DNA of 64,000 bases, from the NCBI RefSeq assembly GCF_020523625.1, contig NZ_JAJAQH010000006.1:62001-126000 (forward strand). Direction: 5' to 3'. Below the pieces are notes generated by a model. The model searched no databases. It worked only from the letters and a program-made list of their open reading frames with translations, and was not told where the DNA came from. Numbering within the stretch: the stretch's first letter is position 1; the number at the start of each line of letters is the position of its first letter. The position numbers were made by a program, and so were the translations under genes. Positions 52,669 to 61,130 of the stretch are shown piece after piece. This DNA is from Methylovorus menthalis. Lineage in GTDB: Bacteria; Pseudomonadota; Gammaproteobacteria; Burkholderiales; Methylophilaceae.

Positions 52669-53004
52669 TCAAGCTTCAAAAGCGTTGCGTATCCATACGA
52701 TGTTGTACGCCTGATCCAGAAGGATGGCATCAAAGCGGCATGCGCTGGAGCCATGTTGCTGCAAATACTGTGCGGCCGTGAGTGCCAGCTTTTGCTGTTT
52801 AGCTGGGGTAATGCTGGCGGCTGCACCACCAAACCTTTCGCTTCTGCGCATCCTGACTTCAACGAACACCAGACTCGCGCCATCGCGCATGATCAGGTCT
52901 ATTTCACCAAAACGCGAGCGATAATTGCGTGAAAGCAGTTTGAGCCCCTGCTGTTGCAAATAGATGGCAGCGCGCTCTTCGGCTTCAGTGCCCTGTGAAT
53001 TCAC
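52669..53004 (-). CDS. yraN: YraN/UPF0102-family nuclease-fold protein
   Basis: 111 residues from a GTG at 53002-53004, just after the lpoA stop codon; the longer upstream frame is a shadow of lpoA. GTEAEERAAIYLQQQGLKLLSRNYRSRFGEIDLIMRDGASLVFVEVRMRR has the PD-(D/E)XK-like EID...FVEVR core. The usual lysine of the motif (VEVKxR) is replaced by Arg in VEVRMR, so activity is uncertain. The function of the family is unknown. Confidence 0.88.
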   Translation of the reverse strand: MNSQGTEAEERAAIYLQQQGLKLLSRNYRSRFGEIDLIMRDGASLVFVEVRMRRSERFGGAAASITPAKQQKLALTAAQYLQQHGSSACRFDAILLDQAYNIVWIRNAFEA

Positions 53005-53009
53005 GTGGA

Positions 53010-54665
53010 TTAAGGCAGGCGTTCTACGGTGATGCCATTGCGGCCGAATCGCGCCACCGCCAGCTCGCGGCTGACACTGCCATCTGCATTCAGGCGCAAG
53101 GTGCCGCTCAGGCCCTTGATGGTGGCAGGCATGCCAGGATGTTGTACTACGGCCTGCAGCAGGCTGTAGGCATCTGCGCCCAGGGCGAACCAGCGTTGCA
53201 TTTCGCCGCTGGGCAAATCCTGCGCAGCCGATTTGTAGGCGGCAAAGGCGTCCGGGTTCAGCAGCCATGGCATATCCACAAAACGCACGGCCAGCAGGGG
53301 GGCATCGTCCGGGTTGTCCAGCACCCCGGCGTAGATGTGGGAGAGACCAAATGTCGGGGTTGCGGCATCCAATGCCGGGCGGATCAGGCGTGCGTTGTCG
53401 GCCGTGGTGGCAAGGAAGATCATGTCAGTCGGATGCGCCTGAATGTCGGTCTTCAGTGCTTGCATGTCGGTGTCTTCATTCACTCCAAACTGCTGGCGTA
53501 CCTGCCCGCCATCGGCTATCCATGCATCGCCAAAGGTCTTGATCATGCGATTGGAAAGGCTGCTTTCTGTGCCGACGATAGTGACGGTCTGCATGCCAAG
53601 ATCTCGGGCGATGCGTACCACCTGCTGAGCTTCGCTGTCGACAGCCAGCCCGTAAAAATGAATGTTGCGGTTTGCTGTGGCAAGGTCGCTCTGGTTGAGC
53701 GCCACCGTGGGCAAGCTCACGGGCAGTTCGCTCAGCGCGGTCACTTCATCCCGCGTCAGTGGGCCAACTATATAATTGGCGCCTTCGCTGATTGCTTGCT
53801 GGTAAATGGCGGCGAAGTCATCGCGACCACCAGTCGACGCGTAAATCTTGACCTCGGCATTGCTATTGGCAATGGTCTGGGCAGCAACAAAGCCACGCTC
53901 AATAGCATCGGATGCCGGGTAATAGGCTTCGGAAGAAAATGGCAGGATCAGGGCAATTTGACCGCTCAATGCGGCTGTGTTTGCCGCCGCTGAAGCCGTG
54001 CTTGTATTGCCTGCCGTACTCGTAGCGCTGCTGATGGTGAGTCCTGCGAGCAGCTCATCCAGTGCGTTGTGGTCAGGGTAGGCGTTGCGCCATTGGGCGA
54101 CATCATCCTTGCTCAGGCCATCCTGTGCGGCCAGTGCCAGATCTATCCAGCCTTGCAGGGCAGTGTCCGTGATATTGCCGCGCATGGCGATCAGGTCGAC
54201 TTTGTTGGTCTTGCTCAGAAACTGCCAGAGCTGCTTTTGCGCGGTGAGCAGGGCATCACCCGAGAGGCCAGACTGGGCCTGGACATATTGCTCCAGTGCA
54301 CGCAATGGATCGTCCTGGTTTTCATAGGCGACGGCCAAGCTTGTGTGTAAACTTGCGCTTGCCTCAGCGGATATCGACTTGTCCGCTTGTAAGGGAAGCA
54401 GAATCAGCAAGGCTTGATCGTAATCCTGCTTGCTGGCGGCAATATTGCCGGAGAGCACCTTGGCATACGGCGACATGGCCGGAATGCTCGCCAGTGCCAG
54501 CTGCGCACATGGAATATCCTGTTTTTTCAGGCAGCCCATGCCGAGACTGAATTGCGTCTCGGGCGTTTTCTTAAGGGGAGAGCCTGTAGCGACGGTATCG
54601 GCGGTTGCCGGGCCCGCAGTCAGCCACAAGCACATGAACAGCAGAGTGAGTAAGCGTTGAATCAT
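53010..54665 (-). CDS. lpoA: penicillin-binding protein activator LpoA-like (LppC family)
   Basis: 551 residues. The N-terminal TPR-like helical domain (about 35-215) and the C-terminal periplasmic-binding fold (from about 238, QIALILPFSSEAYYPASDAIERGFVAA; ANYIVGPLTRDEVTAL; FLATTADNARLIRPAL) fit LpoA, which activates PBP1A from the outer membrane. E. coli LpoA is a lipoprotein, but the signal here (MIQRLLTLLFMCLWLTAGPATA-D) has no lipobox cysteine, so it would be soluble. It starts 9 nt inside the divergent rsmI gene. Confidence 0.88.
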   Translation of the reverse strand: MIQRLLTLLFMCLWLTAGPATADTVATGSPLKKTPETQFSLGMGCLKKQDIPCAQLALASIPAMSPYAKVLSGNIAASKQDYDQALLILLPLQADKSISAEASASLHTSLAVAYENQDDPLRALEQYVQAQSGLSGDALLTAQKQLWQFLSKTNKVDLIAMRGNITDTALQGWIDLALAAQDGLSKDDVAQWRNAYPDHNALDELLAGLTISSATSTAGNTSTASAAANTAALSGQIALILPFSSEAYYPASDAIERGFVAAQTIANSNAEVKIYASTGGRDDFAAIYQQAISEGANYIVGPLTRDEVTALSELPVSLPTVALNQSDLATANRNIHFYGLAVDSEAQQVVRIARDLGMQTVTIVGTESSLSNRMIKTFGDAWIADGGQVRQQFGVNEDTDMQALKTDIQAHPTDMIFLATTADNARLIRPALDAATPTFGLSHIYAGVLDNPDDAPLLAVRFVDMPWLLNPDAFAAYKSAAQDLPSGEMQRWFALGADAYSLLQAVVQHPGMPATIKGLSGTLRLNADGSVSRELAVARFGRNGITVERLP

Positions 54666-55508
54666 ATCGGCACATTATATGTTGTAGCCACGCCAATTGG
54701 AAACTTGCAGGACATTACTTTGCGCGCATTGGAAACCCTGAAAACGGTGGACCTGATTGCAGCGGAAGATACCCGGCATAGTGGCGGCCTGCTCGCCCAC
54801 TATGCCATCCAGAAAAAGCTGCTGGCCGTGCATGAGCACAATGAGCATCGCTCGGCGGAAATCCTGCTGGAGCGTTTGCAGGCCGGACAATCCGTCGCCC
54901 TGATTACCGATGCAGGCACCCCAGGTATCAGCGACCCCGGTGCCGTGGTGGTGGATATTCTGCGCGAAGCCGGAGTCACCGTGGTGCCCATACCGGGCGC
55001 CAGTGCCGTGATTGCCGCACTCTCCGCCTCTGGTATTACCGAAAACGGGTTCCGTTTTGTCGGTTTTCTGCCCGCCAGCGGCAGCCAGCGCAAAAAACAG
55101 CTGCAGGCCTTGGAGCATGAGCCGACCACCCTGGTATTTTATGAAGCCCCGCACCGTGTGCTGGAGAGCGTGCAAGACATGGCCGCCGTGCTTGGCCCGC
55201 TCCGGCGCATGACCATTGCGCGCGAGCTGACCAAAACCTTTGAAAGCTTTCACCGTTGCCCGCTCGGTGAAGCGCATGACTGGCTGCTGGCCGATGCCAA
55301 TCGCCAGCGCGGTGAGTTTGTCCTGCTGGTGGAAGCCGCCCCACCCGTAGAAGATGATGCCGATGCGCGCGAAGCCGAGCGCGTGCTTCGACTGCTGCTG
55401 GCAGACTTGCCGCTGAAACAGGCGGTAAAATTGGCGGTGGATATTACCGGTGGCAAAAAGAACGCCTTGTACCAACTGGCCTTGCAGCTGAATGACGCGC
55501 AAGCCTGA
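54657..55508 (+). CDS. rsmI: 16S rRNA (cytidine1402-2'-O)-methyltransferase RsmI
   Basis: 283 residues from a TTG at 54657; no other start precedes the conserved LYVVATPIGNLQDITLRALE. SAM-dependent methyltransferase of the tetrapyrrole-methylase fold: LIAAEDTRHSGGLLAHY, ALITDAGTPGISDPG, VPIPGASAVIAALSASG, GFLPASGSQRKKQL, ELTKTFESFHR. Modifies the decoding site. Divergent from lpoA with overlapping starts. Confidence 0.95.
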   Translation: MNHIGTLYVVATPIGNLQDITLRALETLKTVDLIAAEDTRHSGGLLAHYAIQKKLLAVHEHNEHRSAEILLERLQAGQSVALITDAGTPGISDPGAVVVDILREAGVTVVPIPGASAVIAALSASGITENGFRFVGFLPASGSQRKKQLQALEHEPTTLVFYEAPHRVLESVQDMAAVLGPLRRMTIARELTKTFESFHRCPLGEAHDWLLADANRQRGEFVLLVEAAPPVEDDADAREAERVLRLLLADLPLKQAVKLAVDITGGKKNALYQLALQLNDAQA

Positions 55509-55562
55509 GTGAATTGAAGTTGAATTTATTTTGTTGAATTTTAAAGATAGTGGAAGCCTGAC

Positions 55563-56597
55563 ATGACCTCCTCCCTTACCATTACCCGCCCGGATGACTG
55601 GCATTTGCATTTGCGCGATGGCGCTGCCCTGCAGGCGGTATTGCCTGATACGGCGCGTCGCTTTGGTCGTGCCATTGTCATGCCCAACCTGCGTCCGCCC
55701 GTGACCACCACCGAGCTTGCGCAGGCGTATCGCCAGCGCATCCTGGCGGCCTTGCCACCGGGCGATCGCTTTGAACCCCTGATGACCTTGTATCTCACCG
55801 ACAAAACCTCTGCCGAAGAAATCCGCCTGGCCAAGGCCAGTGGTATTGTCCATGGCGTCAAACTGTACCCCGCCGGCGCAACGACCAATTCTGATTCCGG
55901 CGTGACCAACCTCGGCCACTGTGTGCCTGCGCTGGAAGCCATGCAGGAGGTCGGCCTGCCTCTGCTGGTGCACGCTGAGGTGACCGATGCCGATGTGGAT
56001 GTGTTTGACCGCGAGAAGGTATTTATCGAGCGCAATATGCGCCCGCTGTTGCAGCGCTTCCCCGCACTGCGTGTGGTGTTTGAACACATCACCACGCGGG
56101 AAGCCGCGCAGTTCGTGGCGGAGTCGCCGGACAATATTGCCGCCACCATCACCGCCCATCATTTGCTGATGAACCGCAATGCCATGTTCAGCGGCGGCAT
56201 GCGGCCGCATCATTATTGCCTGCCCGTCCTCAAGCGCGAGGAGCATAGGCTGGCGCTGGTGGCTGCCGCGACTTCCGGTTCACCCAAGTTCTTCCTGGGT
56301 ACCGATAGCGCGCCGCATCCACAATCTGCAAAAGAGTCTGCCTGTGGCTGCGCGGGCATGTACACCTCGCACGCTGGCATTGAACTCTATGCGGAAGCCT
56401 TTGAAGAAGCCGGGGCGCTAAATCGCCTGGAAGGGTTTGCCAGTTTTTATGGGGCAGATTTTTATGGCCTGCCGCGCAATGCCGATACGGTGACTCTGGT
56501 GAAAGAGAGCTGGCAAGTGCCAGAAGACTTGCCCATGGGGCAGGAGCGGCTAGTGCCCTTGCGCGCAGGCCAAAGCATAGGTTGGCGTTTGCTTTAA
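55563..56597 (+). CDS. pyrC: dihydroorotase PyrC
   Basis: 344 residues. Third step of pyrimidine synthesis. [10 protein letters not shown] carries the first metal histidines; [18 protein letters not shown] includes the carboxylated lysine; HAEV, EHITT and the catalytic Asp in GTDSAPHP follow. A type II (E. coli-like) dihydroorotase. Follows rsmI by 54 nt on the same strand. Confidence 0.97.
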   Translation: MTSSLTITRPDDWHLHLRDGAALQAVLPDTARRFGRAIVMPNLRPPVTTTELAQAYRQRILAALPPGDRFEPLMTLYLTDKTSAEEIRLAKASGIVHGVKLYPAGATTNSDSGVTNLGHCVPALEAMQEVGLPLLVHAEVTDADVDVFDREKVFIERNMRPLLQRFPALRVVFEHITTREAAQFVAESPDNIAATITAHHLLMNRNAMFSGGMRPHHYCLPVLKREEHRLALVAAATSGSPKFFLGTDSAPHPQSAKESACGCAGMYTSHAGIELYAEAFEEAGALNRLEGFASFYGADFYGLPRNADTVTLVKESWQVPEDLPMGQERLVPLRAGQSIGWRLL

Positions 56598-56618
56598 CCC
56601 AAGTGTTGCTGGCGCGGG

Positions 56619-58961
56619 CTAGGCTGCCTGGGGCTCTTGCCAGCGTTGCAGCCATGCCGGAAAGTCAGCCGCTGGCATGGGCTTGCTGATGTGATATCCC
56701 TGACCAAAGTCGCAGCCCATACTGGCAAGCAGATCCCACACCGCGCGGCTCTCAATCCCTTCGGCCACGACTTTAAGATTGAGGTTGTGGCCGAGGTCTA
56801 TGGTCGAGCGCACAATCTTGCGATCGCTCTCGTCCTCTTCCATTTTTAATACAAACGATTTGTCGATCTTGAGCTCGCTTACGGGCAGGCGCTTGAGGTA
56901 AGCCAGCGACGAATAGCCGGTTCCGAAATCGTCAATCGACAGTGGCAGGCCCATGTCCGACAGACGTTCCAGTGTATGTTGCGCTCGTTGTGGGTCATCC
57001 ATCATGCTGCTTTCGGTGATTTCCAGTGTAATGCCACCCAGCGCCAGGCCTGCCGCGTCATGCAGTGCCAATATCTTGTTGGGAAGATCCTGATCAATCA
57101 GGTCGCGTGTCGAGAGATTCACTGCCATGGGCGCTTCAATCCCAAGCTGACGCCAGGCGACTTCAACACGCGCTGCTTCTGCCAGCATCCACAGACTGAT
57201 GAGCTGTATCATGCCCGACTGTTCGGCAAATGGAATAAATGCATCCGGGAATATCAAGCCTTTTTGCGGATGCTTCCAGCGTATCAGGGCTTCCACCGCA
57301 CTGACCTTGCCGCTTTGCAGGTCGATCTTGGGCTGCACATACAAGGCCAGCTCATTACCGGCAATCGCCTGCCGTAATTCCGAGGCGAGCGATAAATTGC
57401 CCTGGCTGCTGATGTCAAACGATGGATCAAACAGTACTGCACCCGACTGCTTGGCTTTGGCAATATGCATGGCCATCTCAGCGTTGCCCAGCAGTTTTTC
57501 CTGTGAGCTGGCATGTTGAGGATAACTGGCCACGCCAATGCCCATGCTGATATCGACCGACTGGTCCGCGATGCTGATAGGGGTTTCCAGTTTTTGCAGC
57601 AGCATATTGGCCACGCGCATGGCATTTTCCACGCTGGTTTTCGGCAGTAGCAATGCAAATTCATCCCCACCCAGTCGTGCCACCAGGTCTGATTCCTGAC
57701 GAATAGAGCTTTGCAGGCGTTGCGCCACGCCTTTCAGCAAATCATCCGCCGCAGTATGGCCCAGCACTTTGTTGATCTGCTTGAAGTGATTCAGGTTCAT
57801 CACCAGCACCGAAAGATGCTCATGCTGATCCTGCGCCTGTTGCAGGGCGATCCCCAGCTCTCGCAGGAAGGAGGCTCGATTGGGTAAGCCCGTCAGCTCA
57901 TCCCAGTAAGCCAGGCGGGTGATGCTTTGCTCGCGGCTGGCAATGGCATCCACCATGCTGCCAAAGGCGCGGCTGAGTTTGCCCAGCTCATCTTCACGGG
58001 TGCTGCTGAGGCGGATGGCAAAATTGCCTTCCTCCAGCTTTCTGGCGGTATCGGCCAGCTCGGTAATCGGCTGGCTGATGCGTCGGGAAACATAAAAAAT
58101 GACAAAAGCGAATACCAGTGCACCCAGTATGGTAAGCAACAGCAGATTGCGTTGAAGGACCAGATAAGGGGCGGTGGCTTCGTCAATCGAGCGCTGCAGG
58201 ATAGCCACCAGTGACTCGTCTCCATGCTCCATGATGGAGACATAGCGCGTGCCATAGTCGGCATTGCCCATGCTGAACTCGGTCAGTCGGCTGGTTGATG
58301 CTTTGTCGAGCAGCTTTTCGGTGAGGGACATGCTGAGTGTAGATGCCATCGAGCTCCAGCCGCTGCCGTTGGAGCGGCTGATGAAGGTGACATCCAGATT
58401 GCTCAGTTTGTGTAAATTCTGGGCCAGCGTGTCGTCAATCTGGAAACCCATGATAATCCAGCCTATGGTCAGAGGCGCTTTTACCGGCACGGCGACCAGC
58501 TGATAAGGCTGATGATTGAAAATGGCAAAGCTTTGCGCATAACCATTCTGCTGGCCATCCTGAATCAGCTTGTCGACTATCGGGCTGGCTTCAAGGTGCG
58601 ATACCTTGCCCGAGATAGTCAGGTTGCCGGTGGCCGAGGATTCAAACATGGCAATATCCGCGCCGATGCGAGACTGGTGATTGCTGAGCGCGGAGAGAAT
58701 GGTTTCGTAATCCACGCTGGCAATCGCCTGCCGGAAGCCGTAATCACTCGCCAGTATCTTGGCGCCCTGGCTTAGGCTGTCGCCATTTTGCTTGAGCAGG
58801 TTCAGAAAAACCCGTTCGCCAATTTCCAGCTGCTCATTGACGGCGGCGCGCGAGTTCTTGTTGATGCTGTATTTGATCGCCAGAAAACCCGCGATCTGAA
58901 TGGCGAGAATGAGCGTCAGGAAGATAACCGCCATGCGGCTTTGTAGGCTTTTAAACTGCAT
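56619..58961 (-). CDS. membrane GGDEF-EAL protein, probable c-di-GMP phosphodiesterase
   Basis: 780 residues. A helix at 9-30, a periplasmic dCache-like sensor (about 35-268), a helix at 272-292, HAMP (293-345), GGDEF (about 350-515), EAL (about 525-770). The GGDEF signature RLGGDEF (431-435) is intact, but the metal-binding DLD segment reads MNLNHFKQIN, with Asn for the key Asp, so cyclase activity is doubtful. The EAL domain has EALIRW (557-559), VNLSTRDL, LEITESSM, IDDFGTGYSSLAYL, LKIDKSF, AEGIES and QGYHISKPMP, so it should hydrolyse c-di-GMP. It is last in a minus-strand operon with the haemoglobin and cupredoxin-like genes, which suggests they feed its sensor. Confidence 0.9.
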   Translation of the reverse strand: MQFKSLQSRMAVIFLTLILAIQIAGFLAIKYSINKNSRAAVNEQLEIGERVFLNLLKQNGDSLSQGAKILASDYGFRQAIASVDYETILSALSNHQSRIGADIAMFESSATGNLTISGKVSHLEASPIVDKLIQDGQQNGYAQSFAIFNHQPYQLVAVPVKAPLTIGWIIMGFQIDDTLAQNLHKLSNLDVTFISRSNGSGWSSMASTLSMSLTEKLLDKASTSRLTEFSMGNADYGTRYVSIMEHGDESLVAILQRSIDEATAPYLVLQRNLLLLTILGALVFAFVIFYVSRRISQPITELADTARKLEEGNFAIRLSSTREDELGKLSRAFGSMVDAIASREQSITRLAYWDELTGLPNRASFLRELGIALQQAQDQHEHLSVLVMNLNHFKQINKVLGHTAADDLLKGVAQRLQSSIRQESDLVARLGGDEFALLLPKTSVENAMRVANMLLQKLETPISIADQSVDISMGIGVASYPQHASSQEKLLGNAEMAMHIAKAKQSGAVLFDPSFDISSQGNLSLASELRQAIAGNELALYVQPKIDLQSGKVSAVEALIRWKHPQKGLIFPDAFIPFAEQSGMIQLISLWMLAEAARVEVAWRQLGIEAPMAVNLSTRDLIDQDLPNKILALHDAAGLALGGITLEITESSMMDDPQRAQHTLERLSDMGLPLSIDDFGTGYSSLAYLKRLPVSELKIDKSFVLKMEEDESDRKIVRSTIDLGHNLNLKVVAEGIESRAVWDLLASMGCDFGQGYHISKPMPAADFPAWLQRWQEPQAA

Positions 58962-58978
58962 GCAGGTATCGCGTTTCT

Positions 58979-59608
58979 TTACCGTTTCTGGAGTGCGCTC
59001 GTATTGATATCCAGTTTAACGGCAGCTTGTTCGTCGGCTTTAATCGTCAGGCTTTTTTCAGCGACGGTATTTTCATTACTTTGGGCGTAATGCCAGGTCT
59101 TGAGGGTATAAGGTCCATTCGGCAGATTGCTGATGGTCGCTTTGCCCGTGCTGTCGCTCAGTGCAAAGTAGGGCGTGTCCACCACGCGGATGAAGGCCAG
59201 CATCTGGTCATGTATGTTGCAGCCCAGCACCACGGTGCCTGCCTTGTCGAATATCACCGGTGTGCTGGGAATGCCCGAATACAGCTTGAGCTCGAAGGTC
59301 TTGGCGGGAGAGAAGGAGTAAACGTGATGTTTCACCTTGTCCCGGTTAGGGAAAGTCACACTGGCGCCCGTTTGTATGACGCTGACCAGCGGGTAAAACT
59401 GACGATTTTTCTGTTCGATGGCGGCTGTAGCTATCGCTGTTACCGGAGCCTTGCCTGTAGGCTCCGCATATACCACAGCGTCTGGCAATGGGCTGCCAGC
59501 GGCATCCGTCACATTCACCGTCAACTCTGCAGCGTGCACGCTACAAGAGAAAAGCAGCGGCGCTAGCGTCAGCAGCCTGAAAAAAAAGCGGGAATATGAA
59601 GGCTGCAT
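58979..59608 (-). CDS. periplasmic cupredoxin-like protein
   Basis: 209 residues from the ATG at 59606-59608, AGGAA upstream. The signal peptide ends SVHA-A. The opening is a carboxypeptidase-regulatory-like strand set (LTVNVTDAAGSPLPDAVVYAEP). ASVTFPNRDKVKHHVYSFS followed by VVLGCNIHDQMLAFIRVVDTPYFA places His, Cys, His and Met as in type 1 copper sites. Such proteins are often labelled 'methylamine utilization protein', but no mau genes are here. It lies 17 nt before the GGDEF-EAL gene and 20 nt after the haemoglobin gene. Confidence 0.8.
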   Translation of the reverse strand: MQPSYSRFFFRLLTLAPLLFSCSVHAAELTVNVTDAAGSPLPDAVVYAEPTGKAPVTAIATAAIEQKNRQFYPLVSVIQTGASVTFPNRDKVKHHVYSFSPAKTFELKLYSGIPSTPVIFDKAGTVVLGCNIHDQMLAFIRVVDTPYFALSDSTGKATISNLPNGPYTLKTWHYAQSNENTVAEKSLTIKADEQAAVKLDINTSALQKR

Positions 59609-59628
59609 GTGGTGTATTCCTGGCAAGG

Positions 59629-60069
59629 TCAGTGCGCGACGATATCGCGTTTCATGGGGGCGAGTATCTTGAGCAGCTCGTTCTTTTCACGGGTACCTAC
59701 ATGCTGGTGATCCAGCGCCGTGCGCATGGCATCGACCATCAATTCAAATTCGGCATTGGTGATCTTGGCATCGGCATGCGCATTTTCCATGGTTTCGCCT
59801 TCGTACTGGCAGCCACCGCCGGTCAATGAGCATAGCTGGCTGACAATGCTTTCCTTCAGTACCGGCAGCTTGACGCCGTCAAACGAGCGGCTGGTTTTCG
59901 GGTTCTGGCTGACATTATCAATGGTTTCATCCACCACTGCCGCCAACACCGGGTTCCCCCCCAGGCGATCATACAAACTGCGCTCGGGTTTGACCCGGCT
60001 GCAGGCGTTTAGGCTGGCACTTGAAAAGGCCACCAAAAAGACGAGGCTGGCTGTCGTGAATGGCTTCAT
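59629..60069 (-). CDS. group 1 truncated haemoglobin, exported lipoprotein form
   Basis: 146 residues. N-terminal lipoprotein signal (LVFLVAFSSASLNAC, Cys23) and then a group 1 truncated haemoglobin domain: SLYDRLGGNPVLAAVVDETIDNV, FDGVKLPVLKESIVSQLCSLTGGGCQYEGETMENAHADAKITNAEFELMVDAM, where the His in NAHADAKI is the proximal haem ligand. Truncated haemoglobins are usually cytoplasmic; an exported, membrane-tethered copy would meet O2 or NO in the periplasm. First gene of the minus-strand operon, divergent from the DUF3034 gene. Confidence 0.85.
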   Translation of the reverse strand: MKPFTTASLVFLVAFSSASLNACSRVKPERSLYDRLGGNPVLAAVVDETIDNVSQNPKTSRSFDGVKLPVLKESIVSQLCSLTGGGCQYEGETMENAHADAKITNAEFELMVDAMRTALDHQHVGTREKNELLKILAPMKRDIVAH

Positions 60070-60235
60070 GTTTCGCGTTTTATGCCGTAATAAAAAATGG
60101 TGGAATGCGATGGAATGCTACTAAATCCGGGCTTGGCAGTGGGCTTGTGTCCTTGAATTTCTATCTGTGATGCTGATGCATCATAGCGAATAATTTATTG
60201 CGTCGGCTATTTGAATAACTATGGTGCGTTGAAAA

Positions 60236-61111
60236 ATGATGGCAAGTCGGTGGGAAAAGATCGGGATGATCGTGCTGTTAAACATGGCAGCAGGAATAGC
60301 TGGGCAGGTGCAGGCCGGGGATCGGTTGCTGGCAACGGGTGGCGTTAGCCAGGTCGAGGGTTCGGGCGGCGGCGGCCTGGTGCCGTGGGCACTGATTTCA
60401 GGTTACAGCACTGACCAGCAAGTCAGTGCGACTGGCTTTTATACGGAAGCCCGCACACGTGGCGGATTTGATCTCAATGTGGTCGGTGTCAGCGTGGGCA
60501 TTGCCAATCGGCTTGAGCTGTCGCTGTCTCAGCAGCATTTTGGCCTGGGCAGTACGGTGCATGGCGAAACCATCCGCATGAATACAGCGGGCATCAAGCT
60601 GCGTCTGTTTGGCGATGCGGTTTATGATCAGGATCGCTGGTGGCCGCAGGTGGCGGTGGGCATGCATCTCAAGCACAACGAGGATTTTGAGCGCATTCCC
60701 ACCGCGCTGGGCGCCAAGCATGCCAGCGGGGCGGATTTTTATGTCGCCGCCACCAAGCTGTATCTGGACGCTGTGGGTGGACACAATCTGCTGCTGGGGG
60801 CGACCTTGCAGGCGACCAAGGCCAATCAGTTTGGCCTGCTGGGCTTTGGTGGCGACCGCCATGATGATTACCGTGCGCAACTGGGAGTTTCAGCCGCCGT
60901 CATGCTGACTGACCGCACCCTGCTGGGGGCCGAGTATCGCAGCAAGCCCAATAATCTCAGCGTCTATCGCGAAGATGACGCCAAGGATATCTTTCTCACC
61001 TGGTTTGCCCATCGCAATTTCTCGATTACCGCAGCCTATCTTGATCTGGGTCGGATTGCCGACAAAGACAACCAGACCGGCTGGTACCTGTCGGGCCAGC
61101 TTGGCTTCTAA
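60236..61111 (+). CDS. DUF3034-family outer membrane protein
   Basis: 291 residues. Signal peptide (IVLLNMAAGIAGQVQA-G), then GDRLLATGGVSQVEGSGGGGLVPWALISGYSTDQQV, the family's glycine-rich opening, and alternating strands of a predicted beta barrel that ends GWYLSGQLGF with terminal Phe. The function is unknown. It is divergent from the haemoglobin/cupredoxin/GGDEF-EAL operon across a 166-bp gap and probably belongs to the same system. Confidence 0.82.
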   Translation: MMASRWEKIGMIVLLNMAAGIAGQVQAGDRLLATGGVSQVEGSGGGGLVPWALISGYSTDQQVSATGFYTEARTRGGFDLNVVGVSVGIANRLELSLSQQHFGLGSTVHGETIRMNTAGIKLRLFGDAVYDQDRWWPQVAVGMHLKHNEDFERIPTALGAKHASGADFYVAATKLYLDAVGGHNLLLGATLQATKANQFGLLGFGGDRHDDYRAQLGVSAAVMLTDRTLLGAEYRSKPNNLSVYREDDAKDIFLTWFAHRNFSITAAYLDLGRIADKDNQTGWYLSGQLGF

Positions 61112-61130
61112 GTGTCGGCCGTGAAAAAGC

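Noticed and set aside
52669-53268. 199-residue version of YraN
   Set aside because: The first 88 residues are read out of frame from lpoA; homology begins at the GTG at 53004.
54675-56246. 523-residue minus-strand open frame across rsmI and pyrC
   Set aside because: It spans two well-identified genes on the other strand and has no recognisable motif; an antisense shadow.
58979-59608. True methylamine dehydrogenase accessory gene
   Set aside because: The common database label for this family mentions methylamine, but no mau genes are near; the context is c-di-GMP and haemoglobin.
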